From assembly GCA_041665525.1 (NCBI GenBank), contig JBAYIS010000004.1, forward strand, positions 62,001 to 126,000: a stretch of 64,000 nucleotides of DNA. Reading direction: 5' to 3'. Shown piece after piece: positions 24,143 to 32,303 of this stretch. The notes under the pieces were generated by a model that was not told where the DNA came from, made no database searches, and saw only the letters and a program-made list of their open reading frames with translations. The stretch is from UBA8401 sp041665525. Its GTDB lineage: Bacteria; Bacteroidota; Ignavibacteria; UBA10030; UBA8401. The first letter of the stretch is position 1. Each line of letters begins with the position of its first letter. Both the position numbers and the translations under genes were made by a program.

Positions 24143-25870
24143 ATGATGAAAGTTTTCGTTTCGGTACTACTTCTTGTTTCGTTCAGCATTGCACAACAGG
24201 ATGACTTGGCCCTGGGAAAGGGTGCTTTCAATAAAAGTTCATATGACGAAACAATTCAGTACATGCAGAAATACCTGGTGAATAATTCGCGCAGCGTCGA
24301 AGCGTATTACTATATTGGAGAATCCTACAGGATGAAAGGCGATCTGCAAAACGCTATCACCTCGCTGGAACGGGCGCTGGATTATGACGATGAATATGAG
24401 CCTGCTCTTGTTTCCATCATCCGTGTGTATGGCTCTCTGGCAATGTGGGACCAGGCAGCGAAACGGTTCAAGACAGCAGAGAAATACCACAAAACAAGTA
24501 CACTGGCGCCGATTGCCTATGGTCAGGCGTTATTAGAGAAGGATTCGCTGGACAAAGCGTCAATCTATTTTTCGAAAGCCAAAGAGATCGATCAGAACAA
24601 TGTGGAAGCGTATGTCGGATTATCCGAAGTCTACGCTCGCCAAAACGTGATCGTGCTGGCGGAATCAAATCTTCGTACTGCAACGCAACTGCGTCCGACG
24701 GATCCGGCCCTCTGGTATCGACTTGCGACCACCATCCTGAAGAACCGCGGTTTGAATGCTTCACAGATACAAGAGATTATTGCTGCCCTGCAAAAATCGA
24801 TCGAGCTGGATCCGACGAATGATAAAGCCATCTACGATGCGGCGAATACCATGTACCGCACCAAAGCATATTGGCGTGAAGCGGCGGAATTCTTTAAGCG
24901 TTACGTTGAACTGAAGAAAGACAATGCCGAAGCATGGGAAAAGTATGCGATTTCCATGTACAATGCAAAAGCCTATAAAGAGGCCATTCCGGTGCTGGAG
25001 CAAGCGATAAAGATGAATCCCAACAGTGCGGAGATGAAACCGATGCTGGCTCATTCCTATTATCTTGCAAAAGAATATCAGAAATCTCTGACACTGTATA
25101 AATCGTTCCCGATTGATTCGCTGACCGTTGATGAAGTATACCGAATGGGATTTTCCTTCTATCAGATTAAGGACACGGTAAATGCGATCACCTATCTGGA
25201 ACGGACACTCAAACTGGAGAAGGACAATACGGATGCCATCGGAACCCTAGCCGCAATATTCCTGAATAAAAAGAATTACGAGAAGGCGGGAGGATATTAC
25301 GAACAACTTCTGGCGAAGGATCCTCGAAACGTCACGGCGCTGTTCTATGCAGGATTCTCATATTACGTTCTGGGAAAGACCGACACTGCGAAAAACTATT
25401 ATAAACAATTGATTGCCCTTCGACCGAACAATATGCAGTCGCATCAATATCTGGTGCAAATTTACAGTCAGCAGGATTCTTTGGACCGTGGACGATATCA
25501 TGCGAATATTCTGATAGCCCTTGCGGACAGTGCAATTAAGGCAGATCCTTCAAAAGTAGTCCAGAATACACAGCTGGCAATGAGTGGATACCGCATGCTG
25601 GCATTGTTCGAATACCGCGAAAAGGATATCAAAGGAGCGATTGAACAACTGGAAAAAGCTACTGCCTATGAGAAAGAGAAAAAGGACGAGGGTCTTCATC
25701 TGTTTTTAGCACAGATGTATGCAGTACAAAGCGGCGATAAGGAATTGCTGCTGGAAGAGGCGAAAAAGATCAAAGAACGCGCCTGTCAGGAATATGCATT
25801 GGTACTGAAGATCAACCCAAAAAACGCAGCGGCAAAGAAAGAATCCGGTCAAATGAATTGCGGAAAATAA
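24143..25870 (+). CDS. Exported tetratricopeptide-repeat protein
   Basis: 575 aa with a signal peptide (MMKVFVSVLLLVSFSIAQQ) preceded by AAAGGAAG. Around a dozen TPR units follow from residue 25 on (for example SVEAYYYIGESYRMKGDLQNAITSLERAL, AEAWEKYAISMYNAKAYKEAIPVLEQAIKMNP, VTALFYAGFSYYVLGKTDTAKNYYKQLIALRP). TPR superhelices mediate protein assembly. Sitting at the end of the STAS-ExbB-ExbD-ExbD-TonB-PstS run, it is a candidate periplasmic scaffold for that machinery. The final Cys-containing segment (QMNCGK) is unusual but unexplained. Confidence 0.88.
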   Translation: MMKVFVSVLLLVSFSIAQQDDLALGKGAFNKSSYDETIQYMQKYLVNNSRSVEAYYYIGESYRMKGDLQNAITSLERALDYDDEYEPALVSIIRVYGSLAMWDQAAKRFKTAEKYHKTSTLAPIAYGQALLEKDSLDKASIYFSKAKEIDQNNVEAYVGLSEVYARQNVIVLAESNLRTATQLRPTDPALWYRLATTILKNRGLNASQIQEIIAALQKSIELDPTNDKAIYDAANTMYRTKAYWREAAEFFKRYVELKKDNAEAWEKYAISMYNAKAYKEAIPVLEQAIKMNPNSAEMKPMLAHSYYLAKEYQKSLTLYKSFPIDSLTVDEVYRMGFSFYQIKDTVNAITYLERTLKLEKDNTDAIGTLAAIFLNKKNYEKAGGYYEQLLAKDPRNVTALFYAGFSYYVLGKTDTAKNYYKQLIALRPNNMQSHQYLVQIYSQQDSLDRGRYHANILIALADSAIKADPSKVVQNTQLAMSGYRMLALFEYREKDIKGAIEQLEKATAYEKEKKDEGLHLFLAQMYAVQSGDKELLLEEAKKIKERACQEYALVLKINPKNAAAKKESGQMNCGK

Positions 25871-25912
25871 ACCTCACACATTTTCACTCAACCTATCTAT
25901 AGAAGGTGAACT

Positions 25913-26986
25913 ATGAAAAAACTCTCTTCGTCTCTTCCGTTCCTCGTTATGCTCCTGTTGAGTATCGGCATCGCCGGGATCATCAGCTCCTGCCAGAAAA
26001 AAGCGGAATTGCCCACCGTTGAAGTGTGGGAAACATTCCAGGATCCGATCAACGGATTGGAAGTGCAGTATCCTAAAGGGTGGCTGATGAATACAGATCC
26101 GAAACGGACAAAAGTGTATTCATCACAAGTTGTCGCCGATAAGTTCTACGAGGTCTATTCTCAGGGAAGCACAACCGTTAACTCCGAACAAGGGGGCGTG
26201 GAGATCGAAATCAGCTCAGAAAAGTTCAAAGATGCCGGTGTCGGAACAATCGAAGAATATAAAGCGACAACCATGCAGAACTATTCAGCATTAAACCTTG
26301 CTGGCGAACAACCAGCGATGATCGGCAAGGAAAACGGTTTCAAATTCTCTTTTAAAGTGAAGGTCGGAAAAGAAACAGTACTGCAGGGCGAAAAGATGAT
26401 CGTAGCCCACGACAGTACTTTCTATACCGTCAGCATCTCCGGCTTTAATGATTATTTCGATGTGTATAAACCGCTGCTGGAAAAGATCGTGGAAACGGTT
26501 AAATTACCGAAACCGAAAGTCTCTTATAAAGATCCCAATGCGGCAGCATTGCCGTCGCCGGAACTGACAACCTTCAGCAATGACTTTGTGGAATTCAAGC
26601 ATCCGGACAATTTTGAAGTAAGTATGCCGAAAGAAAAGAAGGGCGGATCGCTTGTGACGTTGCATTTGGAAGGACTTCGGAAGGATTGCACGATTGACAT
26701 CGATGCTTTTGCAACGAAGACCGACAAGGGAGAAGTAAAGTTCGAGAAATTCGTGGAGGACAATAAAACGAAATTCAAACCAAAATCGACAGGCTCGGTA
26801 AAGATCGACGGTCAGGACGCAGTTGTTGTAACCGCAACTCCTCCGGCTAAGGATATCGAACGAACCGTGTATTTCGTCACCAAAGGTGAAAAGATCTATC
26901 AGTTGGTCGTCACCTGGTATAAACCTCTGACGAACGATTTCAAGCCGGCGTTTGATAAAGTTGTAGAATCACTGAAACTGAAATAA
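25913..26986 (+). CDS. Lipoprotein with two PsbP/DUF1795-like repeats
   Basis: 357 aa. The signal ends in lipobox IISSC (Cys27). The mature part repeats one pattern twice: WETFQDPINGLEVQYPKGW with VYTVSISG-type strands (about 40-200), and FSNDFVEFKHPDNFEVSMP with KIYQLVVTWYKPLTNDFKPAFDKVVESLKL (about 215-357). This is the layout of PsbP/LpqN/DcrB-type domains, where each module ends in a helix reading F-x-KVVESLK. Ligand and partner are unknown. It follows the TPR gene by 42 bp and is closed by an intrinsic terminator. Confidence 0.7.
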   Translation: MKKLSSSLPFLVMLLLSIGIAGIISSCQKKAELPTVEVWETFQDPINGLEVQYPKGWLMNTDPKRTKVYSSQVVADKFYEVYSQGSTTVNSEQGGVEIEISSEKFKDAGVGTIEEYKATTMQNYSALNLAGEQPAMIGKENGFKFSFKVKVGKETVLQGEKMIVAHDSTFYTVSISGFNDYFDVYKPLLEKIVETVKLPKPKVSYKDPNAAALPSPELTTFSNDFVEFKHPDNFEVSMPKEKKGGSLVTLHLEGLRKDCTIDIDAFATKTDKGEVKFEKFVEDNKTKFKPKSTGSVKIDGQDAVVVTATPPAKDIERTVYFVTKGEKIYQLVVTWYKPLTNDFKPAFDKVVESLKLK

Positions 26987-27006
26987 ACATCAACACATAT
27001 CAGAAC

Positions 27007-27044
27007 GAATGCCGGAATGTGTTAAATTTCGGCATTCTTTTTTT
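27007..27044 (+). terminator. Intrinsic terminator before ppa
   Basis: GAATGCCG (27007-27014) pairs with CGGCATTC (27030-27037) around a 15-nt loop, followed by seven T. It lies 20 bp after the lipoprotein stop. The ppa ribosome site (AGGAAAG) starts directly after the T-run and the ppa ATG is 14 bp further on, so no promoter fits between. Confidence 0.8.
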
Positions 27045-27058
27045 AGGAAAGCAAATAC

Positions 27059-27586
27059 ATGGATTTTAAGGATCTTCCAGTCGGTAAGGATTTCCCCCGC
27101 GTTATCAATGCTGTTGTCGAAATACCCAAGGGGAGCAGGAACAAATACGAATACGATGTCGAACTCGGCGTTTTCAAACTGGACCGGGTACTCTATTCCT
27201 CAATGCACTATCCTGAAGCATACGGATTTGTTCCGAGTACATTGTGGGACGATGGTGATCCGTTGGACATCCTGATCTTCATCGATCAGCCGTTGTTCAC
27301 CGGCGTTGTGGTGGAAGTGAAGCCAATCGGTATCTTACGCATGCGAGATGAAAAGGGACCGGATGATAAATTACTTTCGGTTGCGGTTAATGACCCCATC
27401 TTCGGGAGTTATAATGATGTTCGGGAAGTTCCGAGGCATCTTCTGGTGGAAATCGAGCACTTTTTTACCAGCTATAAATTGCTGGAAGGAAAACACGTAG
27501 AGAGTTTCGGTTGGGATAATGTTGTGGTCGCACTTGCCTCCGTGAAATTGGGTCACGAAAAGTATAAAAAGGCGAAGAACAAGTGA
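27059..27586 (+). CDS. ppa: Inorganic pyrophosphatase, family I
   Basis: 175 aa, the usual size of soluble bacterial PPases. It hydrolyses pyrophosphate from biosynthetic reactions. The family signature DDGDPLDILIF (metal-binding Asp triad) is intact. Other marks are VVEIPKGSRNKYEYD near the N-terminus, YPEAYGFVPSTLW and the active-site stretch AVNDPIFGSYNDVREVPRHLLVEIEHFFTSYKLLEGK. The ATG at 27059 follows AGGAAAG with 8-bp spacing. It sits directly behind a terminator and 177 bp before the next gene. Confidence 0.96.
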   Translation: MDFKDLPVGKDFPRVINAVVEIPKGSRNKYEYDVELGVFKLDRVLYSSMHYPEAYGFVPSTLWDDGDPLDILIFIDQPLFTGVVVEVKPIGILRMRDEKGPDDKLLSVAVNDPIFGSYNDVREVPRHLLVEIEHFFTSYKLLEGKHVESFGWDNVVVALASVKLGHEKYKKAKNK

Positions 27587-27722
27587 TGCACCGGCATCCC
27601 GTGTATGAAAATGTAGTTGAGTCGTTTCATTTTCCTTATCACCGCCTTCTGAAACACTAAAACGATGATTGAAGTCGTTTCATGAAGTAGCAAACTGCTG
27701 ATGCGCTTCGGGAATCTGAAAG

Positions 27723-27748
27723 TTGTGTAAAAATTTATAATTTATAAT
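27723..27748 (+). promoter_or_regulatory. Possible promoter of the DUF2520 gene
   Basis: Two TATAAT boxes (27736-27741 and 27743-27748) lie 15-27 bp before the ATG at 27764, in an A/T-rich stretch. No well-spaced -35 hexamer is visible; TTGTGT at 27723 is only 14 bp from the second box. The 177-bp gap also holds two near-identical copies of a 14-15 bp motif ending GTCGTTTCAT (27617-27630 and 27669-27683), which could be an operator or simple duplication. Confidence 0.3.
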
Positions 27749-27763
27749 AGTGAAACGGTCGGT

Positions 27764-28594
27764 ATGAAAAGCATAACGATAATTGGTGCCGGAGCAGTAG
27801 GTCGATCTCTTGCTCTTGTGTTTTCCCGGAGCGGTGTGACCGTGTCCGGCATCTATTCGGAGCACGGCAGGTCTGCGGCTTCCGCGGCAAAAAAGGTTAA
27901 AGTGAAACACTTCGGAACACTCGAAGAGTTCAGAGCCGATTCTTCAGTTATTATTATTGCCGTTCCTGATGGTAGGATCACAGACGTATCACGCACACTC
28001 GCTTCGCTTGGCTCCGGGTTGAGAGGAAAAATAGTGCTGCACACTTCCGGCGCTCTTTCCAGCGATGAATTATCGATGTTGCGAAAACATGGAGCTTCAG
28101 TCGGATCCTTTCATCCGTTGCAGACTTTTCCGAAATCTCTTCCGGTTACGTCGATGAAGAATATTTGGTTTGCATTGGAAGGGGATGACCGTGCGATCTC
28201 TGTGTCGAGATCGCTTGCAAAAATAATCGGTGCACGAACTTTTCTGCTGACGAAGAAAAATAAAACACTCTATCACATCGCAGCTGTTTTTGCTTCAAAT
28301 TATCAGGTAGCTCTCTTCTCGGTTGTTGAAGAGTTATCATCGGTTTTGGATATTCCCAAGCATCAACTGTGGAACATCTTCAAGCCGCTGATCACTCAGA
28401 CATTGAACAATGTGTTTGCGACATCACCGGTCGAAGCGTTGACGGGACCGATCGCGAGGGGCGACTATAAGACCATCTCAAAACATCTTGCGGTTCTCGA
28501 GGCTTCAAAAAAAATGAAACATCTCATTCCATTATATTCCACCCTTGGTGTTGAAACCGCCAAACTTGCGAAACGAAAAAATAATGCTCGTTGA
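27764..28594 (+). CDS. DUF2520 Rossmann-fold dehydrogenase-like protein
   Basis: 276 aa. The N-terminal dinucleotide-binding motif is IIGAGAVGRSLALVF, with SVIIIAVPDGRITDVSRTLA and KIVLHTSGALSSDEL, typical of the F420-dependent NADP-oxidoreductase/pyrroline-5-carboxylate-reductase-like fold. GSFHPLQTFP and the helical C-terminal part (YHIAAVFASNYQVALFSVVEELS, TQTLNNVFATSPVEALTGPIARGD) identify DUF2520. The reaction is not established for the family. The end overlaps the PHP phosphatase start by 11 bp. Confidence 0.85.
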   Translation: MKSITIIGAGAVGRSLALVFSRSGVTVSGIYSEHGRSAASAAKKVKVKHFGTLEEFRADSSVIIIAVPDGRITDVSRTLASLGSGLRGKIVLHTSGALSSDELSMLRKHGASVGSFHPLQTFPKSLPVTSMKNIWFALEGDDRAISVSRSLAKIIGARTFLLTKKNKTLYHIAAVFASNYQVALFSVVEELSSVLDIPKHQLWNIFKPLITQTLNNVFATSPVEALTGPIARGDYKTISKHLAVLEASKKMKHLIPLYSTLGVETAKLAKRKNNAR

Positions 28595-29381
28595 TTATCA
28601 TACCCATAACTACCTCTGCAAACATGCGGACGGCACGCTCGAAGACTATGTCCAGCACGCGATTAAGATCGGCTTGAAAGAGATCGGGCTATCTGATCAC
28701 ACGCCGATGCCTGATGCGTGGGATATTGAAGTGCGGATGACCGAAGATCAGTTCTGGTCCGAATATTCGCCGACGGTCCGTTCGTTGCAGGAAAAGTACA
28801 AAGGACAAATCGCGATCAAGTTTGCGCTGGAAGGGGATTTCTTCCCGGGGACGGAACAATGGGTAAAGGCATTCAATGCTAAGAGCGATTTTGATTATGT
28901 GATCGGTTCTGTACATTATCTTGGTGAATGGGGATTTGATAATCCTCAGTTTGTCACGACATACGATGTAAAAGATGTCAATGAAATCTATACAGAGTAT
29001 TACGATCATATTTCACGGTCTGCCCGATGTGGATTGTTCGATATTATCGGGCATTGCGATTTAGTGAAAAAATTCGGTCATCGCCCGACTAAAAACATGG
29101 AAGAGATTCTGCGCGAGACATTCAAAATAGTGAAACACGCCGGCATGGCGGTGGAGATCAATACTTCTGGACTTCGCAAACCCGTCCGTGAAATGTATCC
29201 GAGTGAATCAATCCTGAAAATAGTTTCCGAATTCGGAATTCCGCTTACACTGGGATCAGATGCTCATTCGCCGGCCGATGTCGGCAAGGATTTCGATCTG
29301 GCGAAACAATTGGTGGAAAAATACGGCAATGGAAAGATATCCATTTATAACAAACGGCAACGGAGCGAAATTGCCATATAA
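28584..29381 (+). CDS. Histidinol-phosphatase-type PHP hydrolase
   Basis: 265 aa from the ATG at 28584. PHP metal-site motifs are DYHTHNYLCKHADG (H-x-H), GLSDHTPMP, EGDFFPG, VIGSVHYLGEWGF, DIIGHCDLVKKFG and LGSDAHSP. The family (HisK/HisJ class) dephosphorylates histidinol phosphate in histidine synthesis, and length and motif order match. No other his gene is in the window, so another phosphoester substrate remains possible. It overlaps the upstream DUF2520 gene and is followed one base after its stop by a small membrane protein. Confidence 0.88.
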   Translation: MLVDYHTHNYLCKHADGTLEDYVQHAIKIGLKEIGLSDHTPMPDAWDIEVRMTEDQFWSEYSPTVRSLQEKYKGQIAIKFALEGDFFPGTEQWVKAFNAKSDFDYVIGSVHYLGEWGFDNPQFVTTYDVKDVNEIYTEYYDHISRSARCGLFDIIGHCDLVKKFGHRPTKNMEEILRETFKIVKHAGMAVEINTSGLRKPVREMYPSESILKIVSEFGIPLTLGSDAHSPADVGKDFDLAKQLVEKYGNGKISIYNKRQRSEIAI

Positions 29382-29382
29382 A

Positions 29383-29838
29383 ATGGATAAACGAATCATC
29401 ATTATTGCATTATTGACGGTGCTCGCCGTAGTGCTTACGGTAGTTCGGGAATCGAACGACGCCGGTGCGATGACTTTTTCTCTTCTGTCTACCACAAAGC
29501 AGGAGATATCAGGTGACCGGGTTCATCGTATGGCTGATACTACACTGCGCGCACTGGGGATCAAAAAAGAGTTTATCCGTCCGGTAAAGAACCGGAAGGA
29601 TGTACGCGTGCTGATGCCTTCGACTTTTGATCCAATTTCTTTCGTCAAAGCGATGAAGGATTCATTGGACGAGTTTAACGCACAGATCATATCTATCGAG
29701 AATGCCAAAGAGAAGACCTCCATTGTCCAGATAAAGGATGAGGAAGAGATTCTCAGGAGTTATATTTTCAGCAAAGAACCTGTCACAGCTATAAAGAAAG
29801 GAGTTTCACCATCGGTACCAAAGAAACAACCTCGGTAA
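29383..29838 (+). CDS. Single-span membrane protein of unknown function
   Basis: 151 aa from the ATG at 29383, one base after the phosphatase stop. A single N-terminal hydrophobic segment (IIIIALLTVLAVVLTVV) acts as anchor or signal. The rest is a compact domain (STTKQEISGDRVHRMADTTLRALGIKKEFIRPVKNRKDVRVLMP, SFVKAMKDSLDEFNAQIISIENA, IVQIKDEEEILRSYIF) with a basic, Pro-rich tail (SVPKKQPR). I do not recognise the family. Its stop overlaps the glycyl-tRNA synthetase start (TAATG), so translation of the two is coupled. Confidence 0.7.
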   Translation: MDKRIIIIALLTVLAVVLTVVRESNDAGAMTFSLLSTTKQEISGDRVHRMADTTLRALGIKKEFIRPVKNRKDVRVLMPSTFDPISFVKAMKDSLDEFNAQIISIENAKEKTSIVQIKDEEEILRSYIFSKEPVTAIKKGVSPSVPKKQPR

Positions 29839-31274
29839 TGGAAAAGATCGTGTCGCTGGCAAAGCGGCGCGGGTTTGTATTCCAATCAAGTGAAATATAC
29901 GGTGGGCTCAACGGATGCTGGGACTACGGTCCGTTGGGAGTTGAATTGCTGAACAATCTTAAGCAGACGTGGTGGCGTTCCATGACCTACCGTGATGATA
30001 TCGAAGGTGTTGATGCCTCCATATTAATGCATCCGCGGGTTTGGGAAGCCTCCGGTCATGTGGCCAATTTCACCGATCCTATGGTGGATTGTAAACAGTG
30101 CAAAGCACGATATCGCGTTGATGTATTGATGGATGAATTGAACACGAAGAAAAAAAAGGATGTCTTGCGGGAGATGTTCCCGGGAGAATTCGAAGGGCAA
30201 CAGGCGGACGAGAAGATCAATACAGAGTTTACTGCACGAATATCAGACGATGCGTCCGTCGCAACGGCGATGAAGAGCATTGCCTGTCCGAACTGCGGTA
30301 CGAAAGCATCGTTCACCGATGCGCGCCAATTCAATTTAATGTTCAAGACATTCGTCGGTCCCGTGGAGGACACGAACAATGCGGTCTATCTCCGTCCTGA
30401 AACCGCTCAGGGAATTTTCGTCAATTTCTTGAATGTCCAGAATGCTTCGCGGCAAAAACTTCCGTTCGGGATAGCGCAGATCGGCAAAGCGTTTCGCAAT
30501 GAGATCAACACGAAGAATTTCCTTTTCCGGACACGCGAGTTCGAACAGATGGAGATGCAGTATTTCGTCAAACCGGGTGAAGAGGATAAGTTCTTCGAGT
30601 ACTGGCGCGGCGAACGAATGCAATGGTTCCTGGACCTGGGTATGAAACAGGAGAATCTGCAGTGGCATAAGCATGAAAAACTTGCCCATTATGCGAAAGC
30701 GGCATTCGATATCGAATTCAAATTTCCGTTCGGATGGGGTGAGATCGAAGGGATCCACAGCCGGACGAATTTCGACCTGTCCCAACACGAACAATTTTCA
30801 AGTAAGTCGTTGAAATATTTCGATGAACAGTCGAAAGAGAAATTCGTACCATTTGTGATTGAAACATCTGCGGGAGCGAGCCGTTCGTTCATGGCGTTTC
30901 TATGCGCTGCATATGACGAAGAAATGGTCGAAGGCCCCGAAGGGGGAGGAGAGATGCGCACAGTTCTGCACTTGCATCCCAAACTGGCGCCAATGAAGGC
31001 AGCGATTTTGCCGCTGGTGAACCGGGACGGGATGGACGACATCGCCCGGAAGATGACTAAAGACCTGCAAAAATATTTTCGCGTATTTTATGATGACAGT
31101 GGTGCCATCGGCCGGCGGTACCGTCGGCAGGACGAAATAGGAACGCCGTTCTGTTTCACCGTGGATTCTCAAACCCTACAGGACCAAACGGTCACTGTTC
31201 GCGAACGGGATACGATGAAACAGGATCGTGTATCGATGGACAGCGTACAGGAATATCTACTGACGCGGATGTAA
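29838..31274 (+). CDS. glyQS: Glycyl-tRNA synthetase, alpha2 type
   Basis: 478 aa class II aminoacyl-tRNA synthetase charging tRNA-Gly. It is the single-chain dimeric type. The N-terminus has RRGFVFQSSEIYGGLNGCWDYGPLG. Two CxxC pairs (CKQC near residue 87 and CPNC near 150) fit the zinc-like insertion. Motif 2 is IGKAFRNEI with LFRTREFEQMEMQYF, and motif 3 lies near ETSAGASRSFMAFL. The C-terminal anticodon-binding domain ends with GTPFCFTVDSQTLQDQTVTVRERD. It starts with a 1-bp TAATG overlap behind the small membrane protein and is followed by a terminator. Confidence 0.95.
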   Translation: MEKIVSLAKRRGFVFQSSEIYGGLNGCWDYGPLGVELLNNLKQTWWRSMTYRDDIEGVDASILMHPRVWEASGHVANFTDPMVDCKQCKARYRVDVLMDELNTKKKKDVLREMFPGEFEGQQADEKINTEFTARISDDASVATAMKSIACPNCGTKASFTDARQFNLMFKTFVGPVEDTNNAVYLRPETAQGIFVNFLNVQNASRQKLPFGIAQIGKAFRNEINTKNFLFRTREFEQMEMQYFVKPGEEDKFFEYWRGERMQWFLDLGMKQENLQWHKHEKLAHYAKAAFDIEFKFPFGWGEIEGIHSRTNFDLSQHEQFSSKSLKYFDEQSKEKFVPFVIETSAGASRSFMAFLCAAYDEEMVEGPEGGGEMRTVLHLHPKLAPMKAAILPLVNRDGMDDIARKMTKDLQKYFRVFYDDSGAIGRRYRRQDEIGTPFCFTVDSQTLQDQTVTVRERDTMKQDRVSMDSVQEYLLTRM

Positions 31275-31288
31275 TCGTACCAATGGCG

Positions 31289-31320
31289 GAACATCCTTGC
31301 AGCGGGGATGTTCTTTTCTT
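31289..31320 (+). terminator. Intrinsic terminator after the glycyl-tRNA synthetase gene
   Basis: GAACATCC (31289-31296) pairs with GGATGTTC (31306-31313) around a 9-nt loop, followed by a T-rich run (TTTTCTT). The CPBP protease ATG lies only about 15 bp past the T-run with its ribosome site (GGAG) between, so read-through seems to be the simplest way to express that gene. Confidence 0.7.
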
Positions 31321-31335
31321 GTCGGAGATTACTGT

Positions 31336-32295
31336 ATGAACTCTACACTTAAAAATATCTTTGTGAATCCGGAATTGGATTACCTGCGCTCCGGTTGGCG
31401 CATCGGCATCTTTTTCCTGATTACCGCAATGTGTACTACCGTCATTACCGAGCCGGTCGTGAAACTTTTAAAGATGATTCCCGGATTACCGATGGAAGTC
31501 GCCGGGACATTCATTTTTTATCTGACGACCACTCTTGCCGTTTGGCTGGTCCTTCGCTTTGTTGATAAGCGCCCGTTTAAATCTATTGGTGTAACGTTCG
31601 CTTCCGGATGGGGAAAACAACTTTTCCAGGGATTCCTTTTCGGTTCAGGAATGTTGACCGTCATTTTTGTGATTGAATATTCGACAGGAATGGTAGTCAT
31701 TGAATTCAGGGGAGTAAACATGGTGGAGGGTTCTATCATATTCCTGAATAGTATATTACTTTATACGTTTGTCGGGTATGGAGAAGAATTTCTCTTCAGA
31801 GGATATTTCTATCAGACCTTCATCGAAGGCTCGAGCTCTCTCATTGCCACATTGACCATTTCCCTGGTGTTTGCACTGGCGCACAGTCAAAATCCCAACG
31901 TCTCCCTTTTCGGATTGATCAACGTCGGATTGGCAGGTATTTGGTTCTCCATTGCATATCTCAAAACGAAAGCGCTCTGGCTACCCATTGGACTGCATAT
32001 TTCCTGGAATTTCTTTCAGGGATTTGTCTATTCCTATCCTGTCAGCGGCACAACATCCGAAAGGGTGCAGATTGGCACGGCGATCGTTAATGGCCCCGAA
32101 TGGCTGACCGGAGGGACATTTGGACCGGAAGGAGGAGCGCTGGCAACTTTAATGCTTATCATCGGGACGTTTCTGATATATCGATGGGATTGGGTGTCGG
32201 CGTCAGGAAACGCATGGAGCGTTGAACAATGGCGTGAAGAGCGAAAACAACAAATCGCACTCCGGATGCCGGAACCAGTGCAAACCAATCAGTGA
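31336..32295 (+). CDS. CPBP-family intramembrane metalloprotease (Abi/Rce1-like)
   Basis: 319 aa from the ATG at 31336 behind GGAG; a longer frame from 31297 would run into the terminator. Seven or eight hydrophobic helices are present. Catalytic motifs are intact: EEFLFRGYFYQTF (EExxxR) near residue 150, FALAHSQNP near 185 and HISWNFFQGFV near 227. The family cleaves membrane substrates or processes peptides. Bacterial members also act in bacteriocin self-immunity, but no bacteriocin gene is nearby. The C-terminal tail is basic and hydrophilic. Confidence 0.9.
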   Translation: MNSTLKNIFVNPELDYLRSGWRIGIFFLITAMCTTVITEPVVKLLKMIPGLPMEVAGTFIFYLTTTLAVWLVLRFVDKRPFKSIGVTFASGWGKQLFQGFLFGSGMLTVIFVIEYSTGMVVIEFRGVNMVEGSIIFLNSILLYTFVGYGEEFLFRGYFYQTFIEGSSSLIATLTISLVFALAHSQNPNVSLFGLINVGLAGIWFSIAYLKTKALWLPIGLHISWNFFQGFVYSYPVSGTTSERVQIGTAIVNGPEWLTGGTFGPEGGALATLMLIIGTFLIYRWDWVSASGNAWSVEQWREERKQQIALRMPEPVQTNQ

Positions 32296-32303
32296 GACAG
32301 TAG

